Positions 7,767 to 16,775 of a DNA stretch of 64,000 nucleotides are shown in pieces. Source of the stretch: Gottfriedia acidiceleris (GTDB lineage: Bacteria; Bacillota; Bacilli; Bacillales; Bacillaceae_G); NCBI RefSeq assembly GCF_004138285.1, contig NZ_SCFN01000001.1, positions 62,001-126,000 on the forward strand, in the 5' to 3' direction. The notes below the pieces were generated by a model. That model did not search any database. It worked only from the letters and a program-made list of their open reading frames with translations, and had not been told where the DNA came from. The position numbers and the translations under genes were made by a program. How positions within the stretch are numbered: position 1 is the first letter of the stretch; every line of letters starts with the position of its first letter.

Positions 7767-9047
7767 ATGACTGCTAAATGGGAAAAATTAGAAGCTAACG
7801 TTGGTCTATTAACTGTAGAAGTTGAAGCTTCTGAAGTAGATAAAGGTTTAGATGCAGCTTTCAAAAAAGTTGTAAAAACTATCAATGTACCGGGATTCCG
7901 TAAAGGTAAATTACCTCGCCCAATTTTCGAACAAAAATTTGGCATTGAAGCACTTTACAATGATGCTTTAGATGTAATTTTACCAGAAGCTTACAGCAAA
8001 GCTGTTGAAGAGGTTGGTATTGAGCCAGTTGATCGTCCAGAAGTTGACGTTGAGCAAATGGAAAAAGGTAAAACTTTAATCTTCAAAGCAAAAGTTACTG
8101 TAAAACCTGAAGTAAAATTAGGCGAATACAAAGGCTTAGAAGTTGAAGAAATGGATGCAACTGTAACTGACGAAGACGTACAAGCAGAATTAACTACATT
8201 ACAAGAGCGTCAAGCTGAGTTAGTAGTTAAAGAAGATGGTACTGTTGAAAACGGTAATACAGCTGTAATTGATTTCGAAGGTTTCGTTGATGGCGTAGCT
8301 TTCGAAGGTGGTAAAGGTGAAAACTATCCACTAGAAATCGGTTCAGGTTCTTTCATTCCTGGATTTGAAGAAGCTTTAATCGGCGCAAAATCTGGTGTAG
8401 AAACTGATGTTAATGTAACATTCCCAGAAGAATACCACAGTGCTGAATTAGCAGGAAAAGCTGCTACATTCAAAGTAACTGTTCATGAAATTAAAGCTAA
8501 AGAACTTCCTGAGTTAAACGACGAGTTTGCTAAAGACGTAAATGACGAAGTAGAAACTTTAGAAGATCTTAAAGCTAAAATCAAAAATGACTTAGTTGAA
8601 TCTAAAAAATCTCAAGCTGAAGGTAGCTTACGTGATGCTTTAGTTCAAAAAGCAGCTGAAAATGCTGAAATCGAAATCCCAGACGTAATGTTCGAAAGCC
8701 AAGTTGACCGTATGGTTAAAGACTTTGAACAACGTATTGCACAACAAGGATTAAACTTAGAGCTTTACTACCAATTCACTGGTACTAAAGAAGAAGATCT
8801 TCGTACTCAAATGCGTCAAGATGCTGAAGCTCGTGTAAGAATCGACTTAACAATCGATGCGATCATCGAAGCTGAAAAAATCGATGCAACTGAAGAAGAA
8901 ATGAACGAAGAATTAGCTCGTTTATCTGCAATGTACAACATTCCTTCTGAGCAATTAGTAACTATGCTAGGTGGAACTGACGCTGTACGTGACGATATTC
9001 AAATCCGTAAAGCTGTTGAGTTATTAGTAGATAGCAGAAAAAAATAA
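7767..9047 (+). CDS. tig: Trigger factor (ribosome-associated chaperone/prolyl isomerase)
   Basis: A 426-residue chaperone that binds ribosomal protein L23 at the exit tunnel and shields nascent chains. The N-terminal ribosome-binding domain carries the signature [17 protein letters not shown] near residue 45. The FKBP-type isomerase domain lies about residues 150-240 ([20 protein letters not shown], then [11 protein letters not shown]). A helical C-terminal domain follows. Codon use is regular, as in highly expressed genes. It has its own promoter and terminator and precedes clpX as in other Bacillus genomes. Confidence 0.97.
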   Translation: MTAKWEKLEANVGLLTVEVEASEVDKGLDAAFKKVVKTINVPGFRKGKLPRPIFEQKFGIEALYNDALDVILPEAYSKAVEEVGIEPVDRPEVDVEQMEKGKTLIFKAKVTVKPEVKLGEYKGLEVEEMDATVTDEDVQAELTTLQERQAELVVKEDGTVENGNTAVIDFEGFVDGVAFEGGKGENYPLEIGSGSFIPGFEEALIGAKSGVETDVNVTFPEEYHSAELAGKAATFKVTVHEIKAKELPELNDEFAKDVNDEVETLEDLKAKIKNDLVESKKSQAEGSLRDALVQKAAENAEIEIPDVMFESQVDRMVKDFEQRIAQQGLNLELYYQFTGTKEEDLRTQMRQDAEARVRIDLTIDAIIEAEKIDATEEEMNEELARLSAMYNIPSEQLVTMLGGTDAVRDDIQIRKAVELLVDSRKK

Positions 9048-9073
9048 GCGTTAAATAAACATATATTGACTTA

Positions 9074-9106
9074 AACAAGGCGCGAGATTTTTCGTGCCTT
9101 GTTTTT
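9074..9106 (+). terminator. Terminator of tig
   Basis: AACAAGGCGCGA (9074-9085) pairs with TCGTGCCTTGTT (9092-9103) with one G-T pair, followed by TTTT. Confidence 0.85.
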
Positions 9107-9247
9107 AAATAATGAAATATTTGGTAAAGAGAACTGTTTCCTTTAAAATACACATATACATATGTTAGAATCTGTTATACAGATTTTAAAAAATTATTGT
9201 GGCTATACTAAAAATAATTCTTCAAAAGAAGGATTATTAGCTTTAGA

Positions 9248-9325
9248 TTAGAATATATATATTCTAAAAATTTAAACAATTTTAGAGTAGTAATTAATTG
9301 CTTTGTTTATTTTGTATGCTATCAT
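9248..9325 (+). promoter_or_regulatory. clpX upstream region: palindrome and weak promoter candidate
   Basis: The 290-base leader between the tig terminator and clpX holds a perfect 20-base AT palindrome (TTAGAATATATATATTCTAA, 9248-9267). It also has a possible promoter, TTGCTT (9298-9303), a 16-base spacer and TATCAT (9320-9325). No other gene is visible. Confidence 0.35.
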
Positions 9326-9400
9326 ATAGCTACAAGATACATATTTTTTGGATTACATACATATTGAGGGTTTTTAGAAATTTTTAGAGGGAGTGAACAT

Positions 9401-10672
9401 ATGTTCAAATTTAACGAAGAAAAAGGACAGCTAAAATGTTCGTTCTGTGGGAAGTCACAGTCTCAGGTTAGAAAATTAGTTGCAGGACCTGGTGTATATA
9501 TTTGTGACGAGTGTATTGAGCTTTGTACTGAAATTGTTCAAGAAGAACTAGCAAAAGAAGAGGAAGTAGAGTTTAAAGACGTTCCGAAACCGAAAGAAAT
9601 TTGCGAAATTCTTGATGAATACGTTATTGGTCAAGACAATGCGAAAAAAGCCTTATCTGTTGCTGTATATAATCACTACAAACGTATTAATTCAAATAGC
9701 AAAATTGATGAGGTTGAATTATCAAAAAGTAATATTGCAATGATTGGGCCAACTGGTAGTGGTAAAACATTATTAGCTCAAACTTTAGCACGAATTTTAA
9801 ATGTACCATTTGCGATTGCAGATGCAACTTCATTAACAGAAGCTGGATATGTTGGGGAAGATGTTGAAAACATTCTTTTAAAATTAATCCAAGCAGCTGA
9901 TTATGATGTAGAGCGCGCTGAAAAAGGTATTATTTATATCGATGAAATTGATAAAGTTGCACGTAAGTCTGAAAACCCTTCAATTACACGTGATGTGTCG
10001 GGTGAAGGTGTTCAGCAAGCACTTTTAAAAATTCTTGAAGGAACAGTTGCAAGTGTACCTCCACAAGGTGGTCGTAAGCATCCACATCAAGAATTCATTC
10101 AAATTGATACGACAAATATTTTATTTATTTGTGGTGGAGCATTTGATGGCATCGAACAAATTATCAAGCGTCGTTTAGGTAAAAAGGTAATTGGTTTCAG
10201 TGGTGATTCTGAAAAGAGCGATTTAAGCTCAAAAGAAATCTTAAACCACGTATTACCAGAAGACCTATTACGTTTTGGTTTAATTCCGGAGTTCATCGGC
10301 CGTTTACCAGTTTTAGCTAATTTAGAGCAACTTGATGAAGCATCATTAGTTGAAATTTTAACTAAGCCAAAAAATGCTTTAATTAAGCAATATCAAAAAT
10401 TACTAGAGCTTGACCAAGTTGAACTTGAGTTTGAGGATAACGCATTAACTGAAATTGCTAAAAAAGCAATTGAGCGTAAAACTGGAGCTCGTGGACTACG
10501 TTCGATCATAGAAGGGCTTATGTTAGATATTATGTTTGAATTACCTTCACGTGAGGATATTCAAAAATGTATTATCTCAGCAGAAACTGTTAAAACTGGT
10601 GCAGCGCCTAAGCTTGTATTAGAAGATGGAACAGAATTAGAGTTAAAGAAAAAAGCAAATAAATTAGCTTAA
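9401..10672 (+). CDS. clpX: ATP-dependent Clp protease ATP-binding subunit ClpX
   Basis: A 423-residue AAA+ unfoldase that feeds substrates to ClpP. It has the N-terminal zinc-binding domain (CSFCGK near residue 14 and CDECIELC near residue 36), Walker [13 protein letters not shown] (about 116-127), Walker [12 protein letters not shown], the pore-loop region YVGEDVE, the IGF loop that docks ClpP (VIGFSG) and sensor 2 region GARGLRS. GAGGG ribosome site seven bases before ATG. It lies between tig and lonB as in B. subtilis. Confidence 0.97.
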   Translation: MFKFNEEKGQLKCSFCGKSQSQVRKLVAGPGVYICDECIELCTEIVQEELAKEEEVEFKDVPKPKEICEILDEYVIGQDNAKKALSVAVYNHYKRINSNSKIDEVELSKSNIAMIGPTGSGKTLLAQTLARILNVPFAIADATSLTEAGYVGEDVENILLKLIQAADYDVERAEKGIIYIDEIDKVARKSENPSITRDVSGEGVQQALLKILEGTVASVPPQGGRKHPHQEFIQIDTTNILFICGGAFDGIEQIIKRRLGKKVIGFSGDSEKSDLSSKEILNHVLPEDLLRFGLIPEFIGRLPVLANLEQLDEASLVEILTKPKNALIKQYQKLLELDQVELEFEDNALTEIAKKAIERKTGARGLRSIIEGLMLDIMFELPSREDIQKCIISAETVKTGAAPKLVLEDGTELELKKKANKLA

Positions 10673-10674
10673 GT

Positions 10675-10708
10675 AAAAAACCAAATGCATTTGCATTTGG
10701 TTTTTTAT
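10675..10708 (+). terminator. Terminator of clpX
   Basis: AAAAAACCAAATGC (10675-10688) pairs with GCATTTGGTTTTTT (10693-10706) directly after the stop codon. Confidence 0.9.
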
Positions 10709-10796
10709 TTTGACTTTTTTAGGTGAGTTTTTTTAATCTTTCTTAAATGCATAAGAACTTTACTCGGTACACCTTGCCTTTAATTTTTTAAATTTG

Positions 10797-10826
10797 GTTT
10801 ATCCTTCCATTTAGAGGGCGATACTA
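10797..10826 (+). promoter_or_regulatory. sigma-F promoter of lonB
   Basis: GTTTA (10797-10801), a spacer of exactly 15 bases and GGCGATACTA (10817-10826) match the forespore sigma-F consensus GywTA-N15-GGnrAnAnTw at every defined position, 34 bases before the lonB start. B. subtilis lonB is known to be forespore-expressed. Confidence 0.8.
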
Positions 10827-10859
10827 AAAGTAATTTCTACTTCAGTGGAGGGGTAAAGA

Positions 10860-12557
10860 ATGAGTTTAACAACTATTATATTATTAGCTCAATTAGCATT
10901 AGGTACAATCGTTGCATTGTATTTTATTCATTTATTAAAGGGACAAAGAACAACGAAGGTTTCGATTGACAGAGAATCTAAAAAAGAAATGGAGCAGTTA
11001 CGTAAATTAAAGTCTATTTCTTTAACTGTTCCGTTAGCAGAGAGAGTTAGACCAGCCACTTTTGATGATATAGTTGGTCAAGAGGATGGAATAAAAGCGT
11101 TGAAAGCTTCACTTTGTAGTGCTAATCCTCAACATGTTATCATTTATGGGCCGCCTGGTGTCGGGAAAACGGCAGCGGCTAGACTTGTATTAGAAGAAGC
11201 GAAAAAGAGCCCGAATACACCTTTTAAACAAGATGCAGTATTTATAGAATTAGATGCTACAACTGCTCGATTTGATGAAAGAGGAATTGCTGATCCTTTA
11301 ATTGGTTCAGTTCACGATCCAATCTATCAAGGTGCAGGTGCAATGGGGCAAGCAGGCGTTCCTCAACCTAAAAAAGGAGCAGTAACCGACGCGCATGGAG
11401 GGATTTTATTTATTGATGAAATTGGCGAGCTTCATCCAATTCAAATGAATAAAATGCTTAAGGTCCTTGAAGACCGTAAAGTAAAATTTGAGAGTGCATA
11501 CTACCAAGAAGAAAATCCTTCTATACCTGCACATATTCATGAAATTTTCAAACACGGTTTACCAGCAGATTTCAGATTAGTTGGTGCAACTACAAGATCA
11601 CCAGAAGATATCCCACCGGCAATTCGTTCTCGTTGTTTAGAAATATTTTTTAGAGAATTAGAACAGGATGAAATTCAAGCAGTAGCTAAACGATCTGCTG
11701 AAAAAATTGAATTAAGCCTCTCAGAAAAAGCTTTAGAATTAGTAGGTACATATGCAAAAAATGGTCGTGAAGCGATTAACCTAATTCAGTTAGCTGGCGG
11801 AATGGTTTTAACTTCTGGACGAAAAGAATTAATAGAAGATGATATTGGGTGGGTTGTTTCTGTAAGTCGTTTATCACCAAGACTTGTTAACAAAATTCCA
11901 GAAGCTCCAACAGTAGGATTGGTAAACGGTTTAGCTGTTTATGGAGCAAATATTGGTGCGTTACTACCGATTGAAGTAAGTGCAATGAAGGCAAAAGAAA
12001 TCGGTAAGGGTTCAATTACTATTACTGGAATTGTTGAAGAAGAAAGCTTAGGTAATCAAGCTAAATCCATTCGTAGAAAAAGTATGGCAAAAGGCTCTTT
12101 AGAAAATGTTACGACAATCTTACGAAAAATTGGTGTACCAATCGATGACTTTACGATTCACATTAATTTTCCAAGTGGCGCATTAATTGACGGCCCATCT
12201 GCAGGGATTGCCATGGTAGTAGGTATTTTTTCAGCGGTTAATAATGTTCCGGTATTAAATACAATTGCTTTGACTGGCGAAATGAGCATTCAAGGTGATG
12301 TAAAACCAGTTGGCGGTGTTCCAGAAAAAGTAAAGGCAGCCGTTAAAGCAGGAGCAACTAAAATTATTGTACCAAAAGAGAACGATCAAGCTACATTACA
12401 TCAATATAAAGATGTAGAAATATTAGCAGTAGATCGTATTGAAAAAGTTCTCCATGAAGTCTTTAAAGATAATTGGAAATTTGAACTACCAACTCAAACA
12501 AAAACTGATTTCCAGCAATTAACATTGTTTGAGGAGAATCAATCGCAATCTATGTAG
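10860..12557 (+). CDS. lonB: Forespore ATP-dependent protease LonB
   Basis: A 565-residue AAA+ serine protease made in the forespore. It starts with one transmembrane segment (about residues 5-24). Walker A is [14 protein letters not shown] (about 98-111), Walker B is GGILFIDEIGEL, and the C-terminal Lon protease domain has catalytic Ser in DGPSAGIAM and Lys in GGVPEKVKAAVKAG. A strong GGAGGGG ribosome site precedes ATG. In B. subtilis lonA follows at once; here about 30 kb of metabolic genes intervene. Confidence 0.95.
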   Translation: MSLTTIILLAQLALGTIVALYFIHLLKGQRTTKVSIDRESKKEMEQLRKLKSISLTVPLAERVRPATFDDIVGQEDGIKALKASLCSANPQHVIIYGPPGVGKTAAARLVLEEAKKSPNTPFKQDAVFIELDATTARFDERGIADPLIGSVHDPIYQGAGAMGQAGVPQPKKGAVTDAHGGILFIDEIGELHPIQMNKMLKVLEDRKVKFESAYYQEENPSIPAHIHEIFKHGLPADFRLVGATTRSPEDIPPAIRSRCLEIFFRELEQDEIQAVAKRSAEKIELSLSEKALELVGTYAKNGREAINLIQLAGGMVLTSGRKELIEDDIGWVVSVSRLSPRLVNKIPEAPTVGLVNGLAVYGANIGALLPIEVSAMKAKEIGKGSITITGIVEEESLGNQAKSIRRKSMAKGSLENVTTILRKIGVPIDDFTIHINFPSGALIDGPSAGIAMVVGIFSAVNNVPVLNTIALTGEMSIQGDVKPVGGVPEKVKAAVKAGATKIIVPKENDQATLHQYKDVEILAVDRIEKVLHEVFKDNWKFELPTQTKTDFQQLTLFEENQSQSM

Positions 12558-12615
12558 ATAAAAATAAGTGTACGATAGTAAATTTGCAAAAGGTATTAAA
12601 ATTAATATTTAGTCT

Positions 12616-12668
12616 AGTAAACAACAAAGGAGCAACGACTATTAGTCGTTGCTCTTTTGTTGTTTACT
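12616..12668 (+). terminator. Long hairpin terminator after lonB
   Basis: A 25-bp stem with a single G-T pair (12616-12640 with 12644-12668) around a 3-base loop. The inner part AGCAACGACT/AGTCGTTGCT followed by CTTTTGTTGTTT makes a typical terminator. It marks the border between the backbone and the catabolic island. Confidence 0.85.
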
Positions 12669-12683
12669 AAAGTCTAAATAGAT

Positions 12684-12780
12684 TAAGTTTTATTTAACGT
12701 ACCTTTTAGATTATGAACTTTGAAAAACAATTATTTGAATTTATTATCTAATTAGAAGTTTTTTTATTCTGAATATTCCC
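12684..12780 (+). promoter_or_regulatory. Island promoter cassette A (upstream of etfBA)
   Basis: Core TTTAACGTACCTTTTAGA (12693-12710), second half AACTTTG near 12716 and a GAATATTC element at 12771, 77 bases after the core. This layout recurs in front of other units of the island. About 140 bases of AT-rich leader separate it from etfB. Confidence 0.6.
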
Positions 12781-12921
12781 TCTTATTTTCCAGCAAGTGG
12801 GTAATAGGAAGAATTTAGTATTATAGAGCATTTAGTATTTACCTTTTGGGAGAGTATTGATTGTGGGGACGTGTTAAAAGAGATTTACGTTTGAAATAAA
12901 AAAAGGATAGGGGATAGTAAT

Positions 12922-13686
12922 ATGAACATCTTAGTCTTGATGAAGCAAACCTTCGATACGGAAGAGAAAATTGTGATTCAGAATAATGCAGTTAGTGAAG
13001 AGGGGGTAAACTTCATTATTAATCCTTATGACGAATATGCAATTGAAGAAGCGATTAAACTGCGGGATAAGCATGGTGGAATTGTAACCGTTATCACAGT
13101 AGGAACAGAACGCTCAGAAAGTGCACTGCGTACGGCGCTTGCTATGGGAGCAGATAATGCAGTAATTGTGGAGAGCGAAGATTTTGAACTTGATGAATAC
13201 ATTACTGCTAAAATTCTTGCGGCCGTTATTAAAGAACGTGAATTTGATATTATTTTAGGTGGAAATGTAGCAGTTGACTATGGTTCTGGACAAATAGGGC
13301 CACGTCTGGCTGAAGAACTTAATATTGCACAAGTTACAACGATTACTAAGCTCGAGATCAGCAATAATGAAGCTACGATCGAGCGGGATGTAGAAGGGGA
13401 TAAAGAGATCATTCAAGTTTCTCTCCCTGTACTAATTACTGCCCAACAAGGATTAAATGAACCACGTTACCCATCGCTGCCTGGAATTATGAAAGCGAAG
13501 AAAAAGCCAATAGAGCGTATAGAATTAGATGATTTAGATATAGAAGTTGAAGCAGAAGTAAAAACGGCGGTAATGGAAACCTTTTTTCCAACGAAAAAGG
13601 GAGCAGGTCGTATTCTAACTGGTGATATCAATAATCAAGTAATGGAACTAGCATTATTACTTCGTAGGGAAGCAAAAGTAATCTAA
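12922..13686 (+). CDS. etfB: Electron transfer flavoprotein beta subunit
   Basis: The 254-residue beta subunit of the ETF heterodimer, which takes electrons from acyl-CoA dehydrogenases. Family features are the N-terminal NILVLMKQTFDTEEKI, NPYDEYAIEEAIKL (about residues 34-47), the AMP-binding region GGNVAVDYGSGQIGPRLAEEL (about 113-133, split here by family-typical variants) and GLNEPRYPSLPGIMKAKKKP near residue 180. It is followed by etfA 22 bases downstream. This second-locus ETF placement next to acyl-CoA dehydrogenases suggests it serves the island. Confidence 0.93.
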   Translation: MNILVLMKQTFDTEEKIVIQNNAVSEEGVNFIINPYDEYAIEEAIKLRDKHGGIVTVITVGTERSESALRTALAMGADNAVIVESEDFELDEYITAKILAAVIKEREFDIILGGNVAVDYGSGQIGPRLAEELNIAQVTTITKLEISNNEATIERDVEGDKEIIQVSLPVLITAQQGLNEPRYPSLPGIMKAKKKPIERIELDDLDIEVEAEVKTAVMETFFPTKKGAGRILTGDINNQVMELALLLRREAKVI

Positions 13687-13708
13687 TAATCTAGGGGGAA
13701 GAAAGAAT

Positions 13709-14677
13709 ATGAGAAAAGTACTTGTACTAACAGAAGCTAAGGCTGGTAATTTAAGAAGCGTATCACTTGAAGCATTGACTGCAGCAAGGCGTATTGCAGA
13801 AGGAGGAGAAATTATTGCTGTTGCGATTGGTAGTAACTCTACTCATTATGCCAATATTTTAGGTAAACATGGAGCAAATAAAGTATATATCATTAGCAAC
13901 GAAAAATTGGATGTGTATACAACTGATGCATACTCTCAAGCGATGCGTCAAGTCATTGAAGATGTAGAGCCAGATGCAATTTTATTTCCCCATACAGCTA
14001 TTGGGAAAGATCTTGCACCACGCATTGCTGCCCGTTTTGGTATTGGTCTTGTGTCAGATGTCATTGACGTACAGATTGAAGATGATGATGTAATTTTTAC
14101 GCGTCCAATTTATTCAGGGAAAGCGTTTGAGAAAAAGAAAGCAGTTTCTAGTATACCTTTTGCAACAGTCCGACCGAATAATATTGCAGTAGAGAAAGCT
14201 GGAGGTACTATTGAGGTTGTGTGGTTTAATGTTGAAATTAATGACATTCGAACAGTCGTCAAAGATGTTGTACGTAAGACCACTGGTGGCGTAGATCTCT
14301 CAGAAGCGAAAATCATTATCTCTGGAGGAAGGGGAGTAAAATCAGTAGAAGGATTTCAGCCTCTCAAAGAGCTTGCGGAGGTTCTTGGTGGTGCAGTAGG
14401 TGCATCTCGTGGTGCATGTGATGCCGATTACTGTGATTACTCTTTACAGATTGGCCAAACAGGTAAAGTCGTAACACCAGACTTGTATATTGCTTGTGGG
14501 ATTTCAGGCGCGATACAGCATTTGGCTGGTATGTCGAACTCAAAGGTTGTTGTAGCGATAAATAAAGACCCTGAAGCACCAATTTTTCAGGTTGCTGATT
14601 ATGGCATCGTCGGTGATTTATTCGAAGTAGTTCCAATGCTTACGGAAGAATTCAAAAAAATATTAGTAAACGCATAA
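13709..14677 (+). CDS. etfA: Electron transfer flavoprotein alpha subunit
   Basis: The 322-residue FAD-binding alpha subunit. The C-terminal half carries the ETF-alpha FAD signature: IISGGRGVKSVEG near residue 203, LGGAVGASRGACDA, QIGQTGKVVTPDLYIACG and ISGAIQHLAGM, then INKDPEAPIFQVADYGIVGD. GGGGGAAG ribosome site before ATG. It forms an operon with etfB and probably passes electrons from the four neighbouring acyl-CoA dehydrogenases to the quinone pool. Confidence 0.94.
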   Translation: MRKVLVLTEAKAGNLRSVSLEALTAARRIAEGGEIIAVAIGSNSTHYANILGKHGANKVYIISNEKLDVYTTDAYSQAMRQVIEDVEPDAILFPHTAIGKDLAPRIAARFGIGLVSDVIDVQIEDDDVIFTRPIYSGKAFEKKKAVSSIPFATVRPNNIAVEKAGGTIEVVWFNVEINDIRTVVKDVVRKTTGGVDLSEAKIIISGGRGVKSVEGFQPLKELAEVLGGAVGASRGACDADYCDYSLQIGQTGKVVTPDLYIACGISGAIQHLAGMSNSKVVVAINKDPEAPIFQVADYGIVGDLFEVVPMLTEEFKKILVNA

Positions 14678-14786
14678 ATAATAAAAATCATTCGTCAGGC
14701 ATTTCTCCGAGTAATAAGGGAAGTGCCGTTTGAAATAGTTTACGAGCTTTTTGGAAAAACGAATCTGAATAGGAGATGGAAACTTT

Positions 14787-14966
14787 ATGATGTTGAAAAA
14801 AATAGTGGAAGAATATGAAACGATAAAAGGAAATTTGAAAAAAGCCCAAAAGCTATATGGAGAACATTCTGATCATGTAAGCGAGTATCAAAATCAACTA
14901 GATAATCTTTGTATTCGATATTTCGGAAGTAAGCCGATCAATAAACATATGAATAGTAATCGTTAA
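14787..14966 (+). CDS. Spo0E-like small protein (putative aspartyl-phosphate phosphatase)
   Basis: A 59-residue protein with an AGGAGATGG ribosome site. Two predicted helices are joined by a short turn: EEYETIKGNLKKAQKLYGEH, then VSEYQNQLDNLCIRYF. This layout, with QLDNL in place of the family's S-x-x-LD-x-LI, resembles Spo0E-family phosphatases that dephosphorylate Spo0A-P. The match is by pattern only; the canonical Ser of SQELD is not present. It lies 19 bases before a sporulation-type sensor kinase gene, which favours a phosphorelay role. Alternative: an unrelated small helical protein. Confidence 0.5.
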   Translation: MMLKKIVEEYETIKGNLKKAQKLYGEHSDHVSEYQNQLDNLCIRYFGSKPINKHMNSNR

Positions 14967-14985
14967 TGTTTAGGCGGGATGTTGG

Positions 14986-16608
14986 TTGATCATTTTAAAA
15001 TACATCGTTAATCTCTCGGTTTTTTCAATATTTGTTATCATTCCATTAGTTATCCATTCTTTTTTCAATTATATACCAGTTAAAAAGGTTCAACGTTGGG
15101 CTGGTTTATATGCTGTTCTTTTTATAGTTATACTCGTTTTGTTGTCCATTAACCAACTTGGTTATTCTTTTGATTTACGAATTGCAATAGTCATTGTTGC
15201 ATTTTCTTATCTTGGACCAGTAACTGGATTAATTACTGGATACGTTGCTTTAGTTGGGAGACTTTATGAAAATGGTATTTGGTTTGGTTCTATTTATGCT
15301 TGGACACTTCTAATGGTTGGATTTTTAGCTATTAACTTTTATTTTTCAAAACTCACAATGATAAAAAGAGTCCTAATTTTACTTTGTACTTATGCGTGTA
15401 GCTATTTGGTTATTGGTTCTATTTTTTACAACATAAAAGAGCATCCTTTCATTCATTTTGAATATCTATTATTTGTTTGTTTAGGAGTTATTATTGCTAT
15501 ATTAATAATTGAGTCATATCTTAGACTGTATGAATTAAATAGTAAACTTGAATATATGTATAAGAAAGTTGGAGAAAGTGAATCAAAGTACCGATTAATA
15601 GCAGAGAATACGTTGGACATGACGGTGGTGCTTAATAAAAGTATGTCTTTACTTTATTATTCTCCTTCTCACCTGTTGGTATTAGGATATGAAGAATCAG
15701 AACTGGAAGGTATTAAGTTTCAAACTCTTATTCATCCAGACGATTATTGTAATTTTCGAGATAAGTTAAATCTCATTTTTCAAAATAAAAAATTTCAATC
15801 GGTCATTTTTCGAATCCAAAATAAAAAAGGGGCATGGATTGAATTAGAGTCCAGTTTAATGCCCGTTAAGAGGGAAGACGAATCAATTGAACATATTGTC
15901 GTTAATAGCAGAGATATCTCGGAACGAAGAAAAGCTGAAGAGATCCTGTTACAATCTGAAAAATTATCAATTGTCAGTGAATTAGCAGCCGGAGTAGCAC
16001 ATGAAATACGAAATCCTCTCACGACTATAAAGGGGTTTGTTCAACTTTATAAGAAAGAAAATAAATCTGTTGTATATAGTGACTTGCTACTAAATGAACT
16101 AGACCGAATTGAAGAAATCACCAGCGAACTTCTTACTTTAGGTAAACCCCAATCATTTAAACGTCACATTATTAATGTACAAGAATTAATGGAAAATACA
16201 CTTAAATTATTAACCCCTCAGCTTGGCAATAATGCTATACAATTTAAACTGAATGTGGAACACTCTTCCATTTTGATTTCCTGTGAAAAGAACCAATTAA
16301 GACAAGTGTTTCTTAATGTCCTTAAAAATGCGGTAGAATCGATGGAAGATGGTGGTGAAATTAATATTAATATAAGTCAACCTTCATGTGGCGAGTGTAT
16401 TATTTCAATTCGAGATCAGGGGTGTGGCATTCCGGAAGACCTACTTCCACGTTTAGGCGAGCCCTTTTACTCTTTAAAGGACAAAGGCACCGGACTAGGA
16501 TTGATGGTCTGCCATAAAATTATAGAGCAACACAATGGTAAAATCACCTACTCTAGTAAAGTAAACGAGGGAACACTTATTGAGATTATCCTACCATTAG
16601 TAAGTTGA
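14986..16608 (+). CDS. KinB-like membrane sensor histidine kinase with PAS domain
   Basis: A 540-residue kinase. The N-terminus has six hydrophobic segments (about residues 1-190) resembling the 5TM-5TMR-LYT sensor of KinB, then a PAS domain (about 195-315, ending VVNSRDISERRKAEE), a HisKA domain with the H-box ELAAGVAHEIRNPLTTIKGF and an ATPase domain with N-box LRQVFLNVLKNAVESM, G1 DQGCGIP and G2 GTGLGLMV. Start is TTG at 14986, with GGCGGGA six bases upstream. No response regulator is adjacent, as is typical of kinases feeding Spo0F/Spo0A. Its place between etfA and an acyl-CoA dehydrogenase is unusual. Confidence 0.8.
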   Translation: MIILKYIVNLSVFSIFVIIPLVIHSFFNYIPVKKVQRWAGLYAVLFIVILVLLSINQLGYSFDLRIAIVIVAFSYLGPVTGLITGYVALVGRLYENGIWFGSIYAWTLLMVGFLAINFYFSKLTMIKRVLILLCTYACSYLVIGSIFYNIKEHPFIHFEYLLFVCLGVIIAILIIESYLRLYELNSKLEYMYKKVGESESKYRLIAENTLDMTVVLNKSMSLLYYSPSHLLVLGYEESELEGIKFQTLIHPDDYCNFRDKLNLIFQNKKFQSVIFRIQNKKGAWIELESSLMPVKREDESIEHIVVNSRDISERRKAEEILLQSEKLSIVSELAAGVAHEIRNPLTTIKGFVQLYKKENKSVVYSDLLLNELDRIEEITSELLTLGKPQSFKRHIINVQELMENTLKLLTPQLGNNAIQFKLNVEHSSILISCEKNQLRQVFLNVLKNAVESMEDGGEININISQPSCGECIISIRDQGCGIPEDLLPRLGEPFYSLKDKGTGLGLMVCHKIIEQHNGKITYSSKVNEGTLIEIILPLVS

Positions 16609-16775
16609 TAAAAAAGAATTATAAAAGTAGAAATAATTCAAATCTAAAAAATGGAAAGTAAACAATAAAAGGAATTACGTTTAAGTGTGAATACTGAAGA
16701 AGTAATGAGTAAACTAGGTTGTTGCGAATCAGATTAAGTTGTAGTGAAAAAAATAATATAAATGAGGAGGATATT

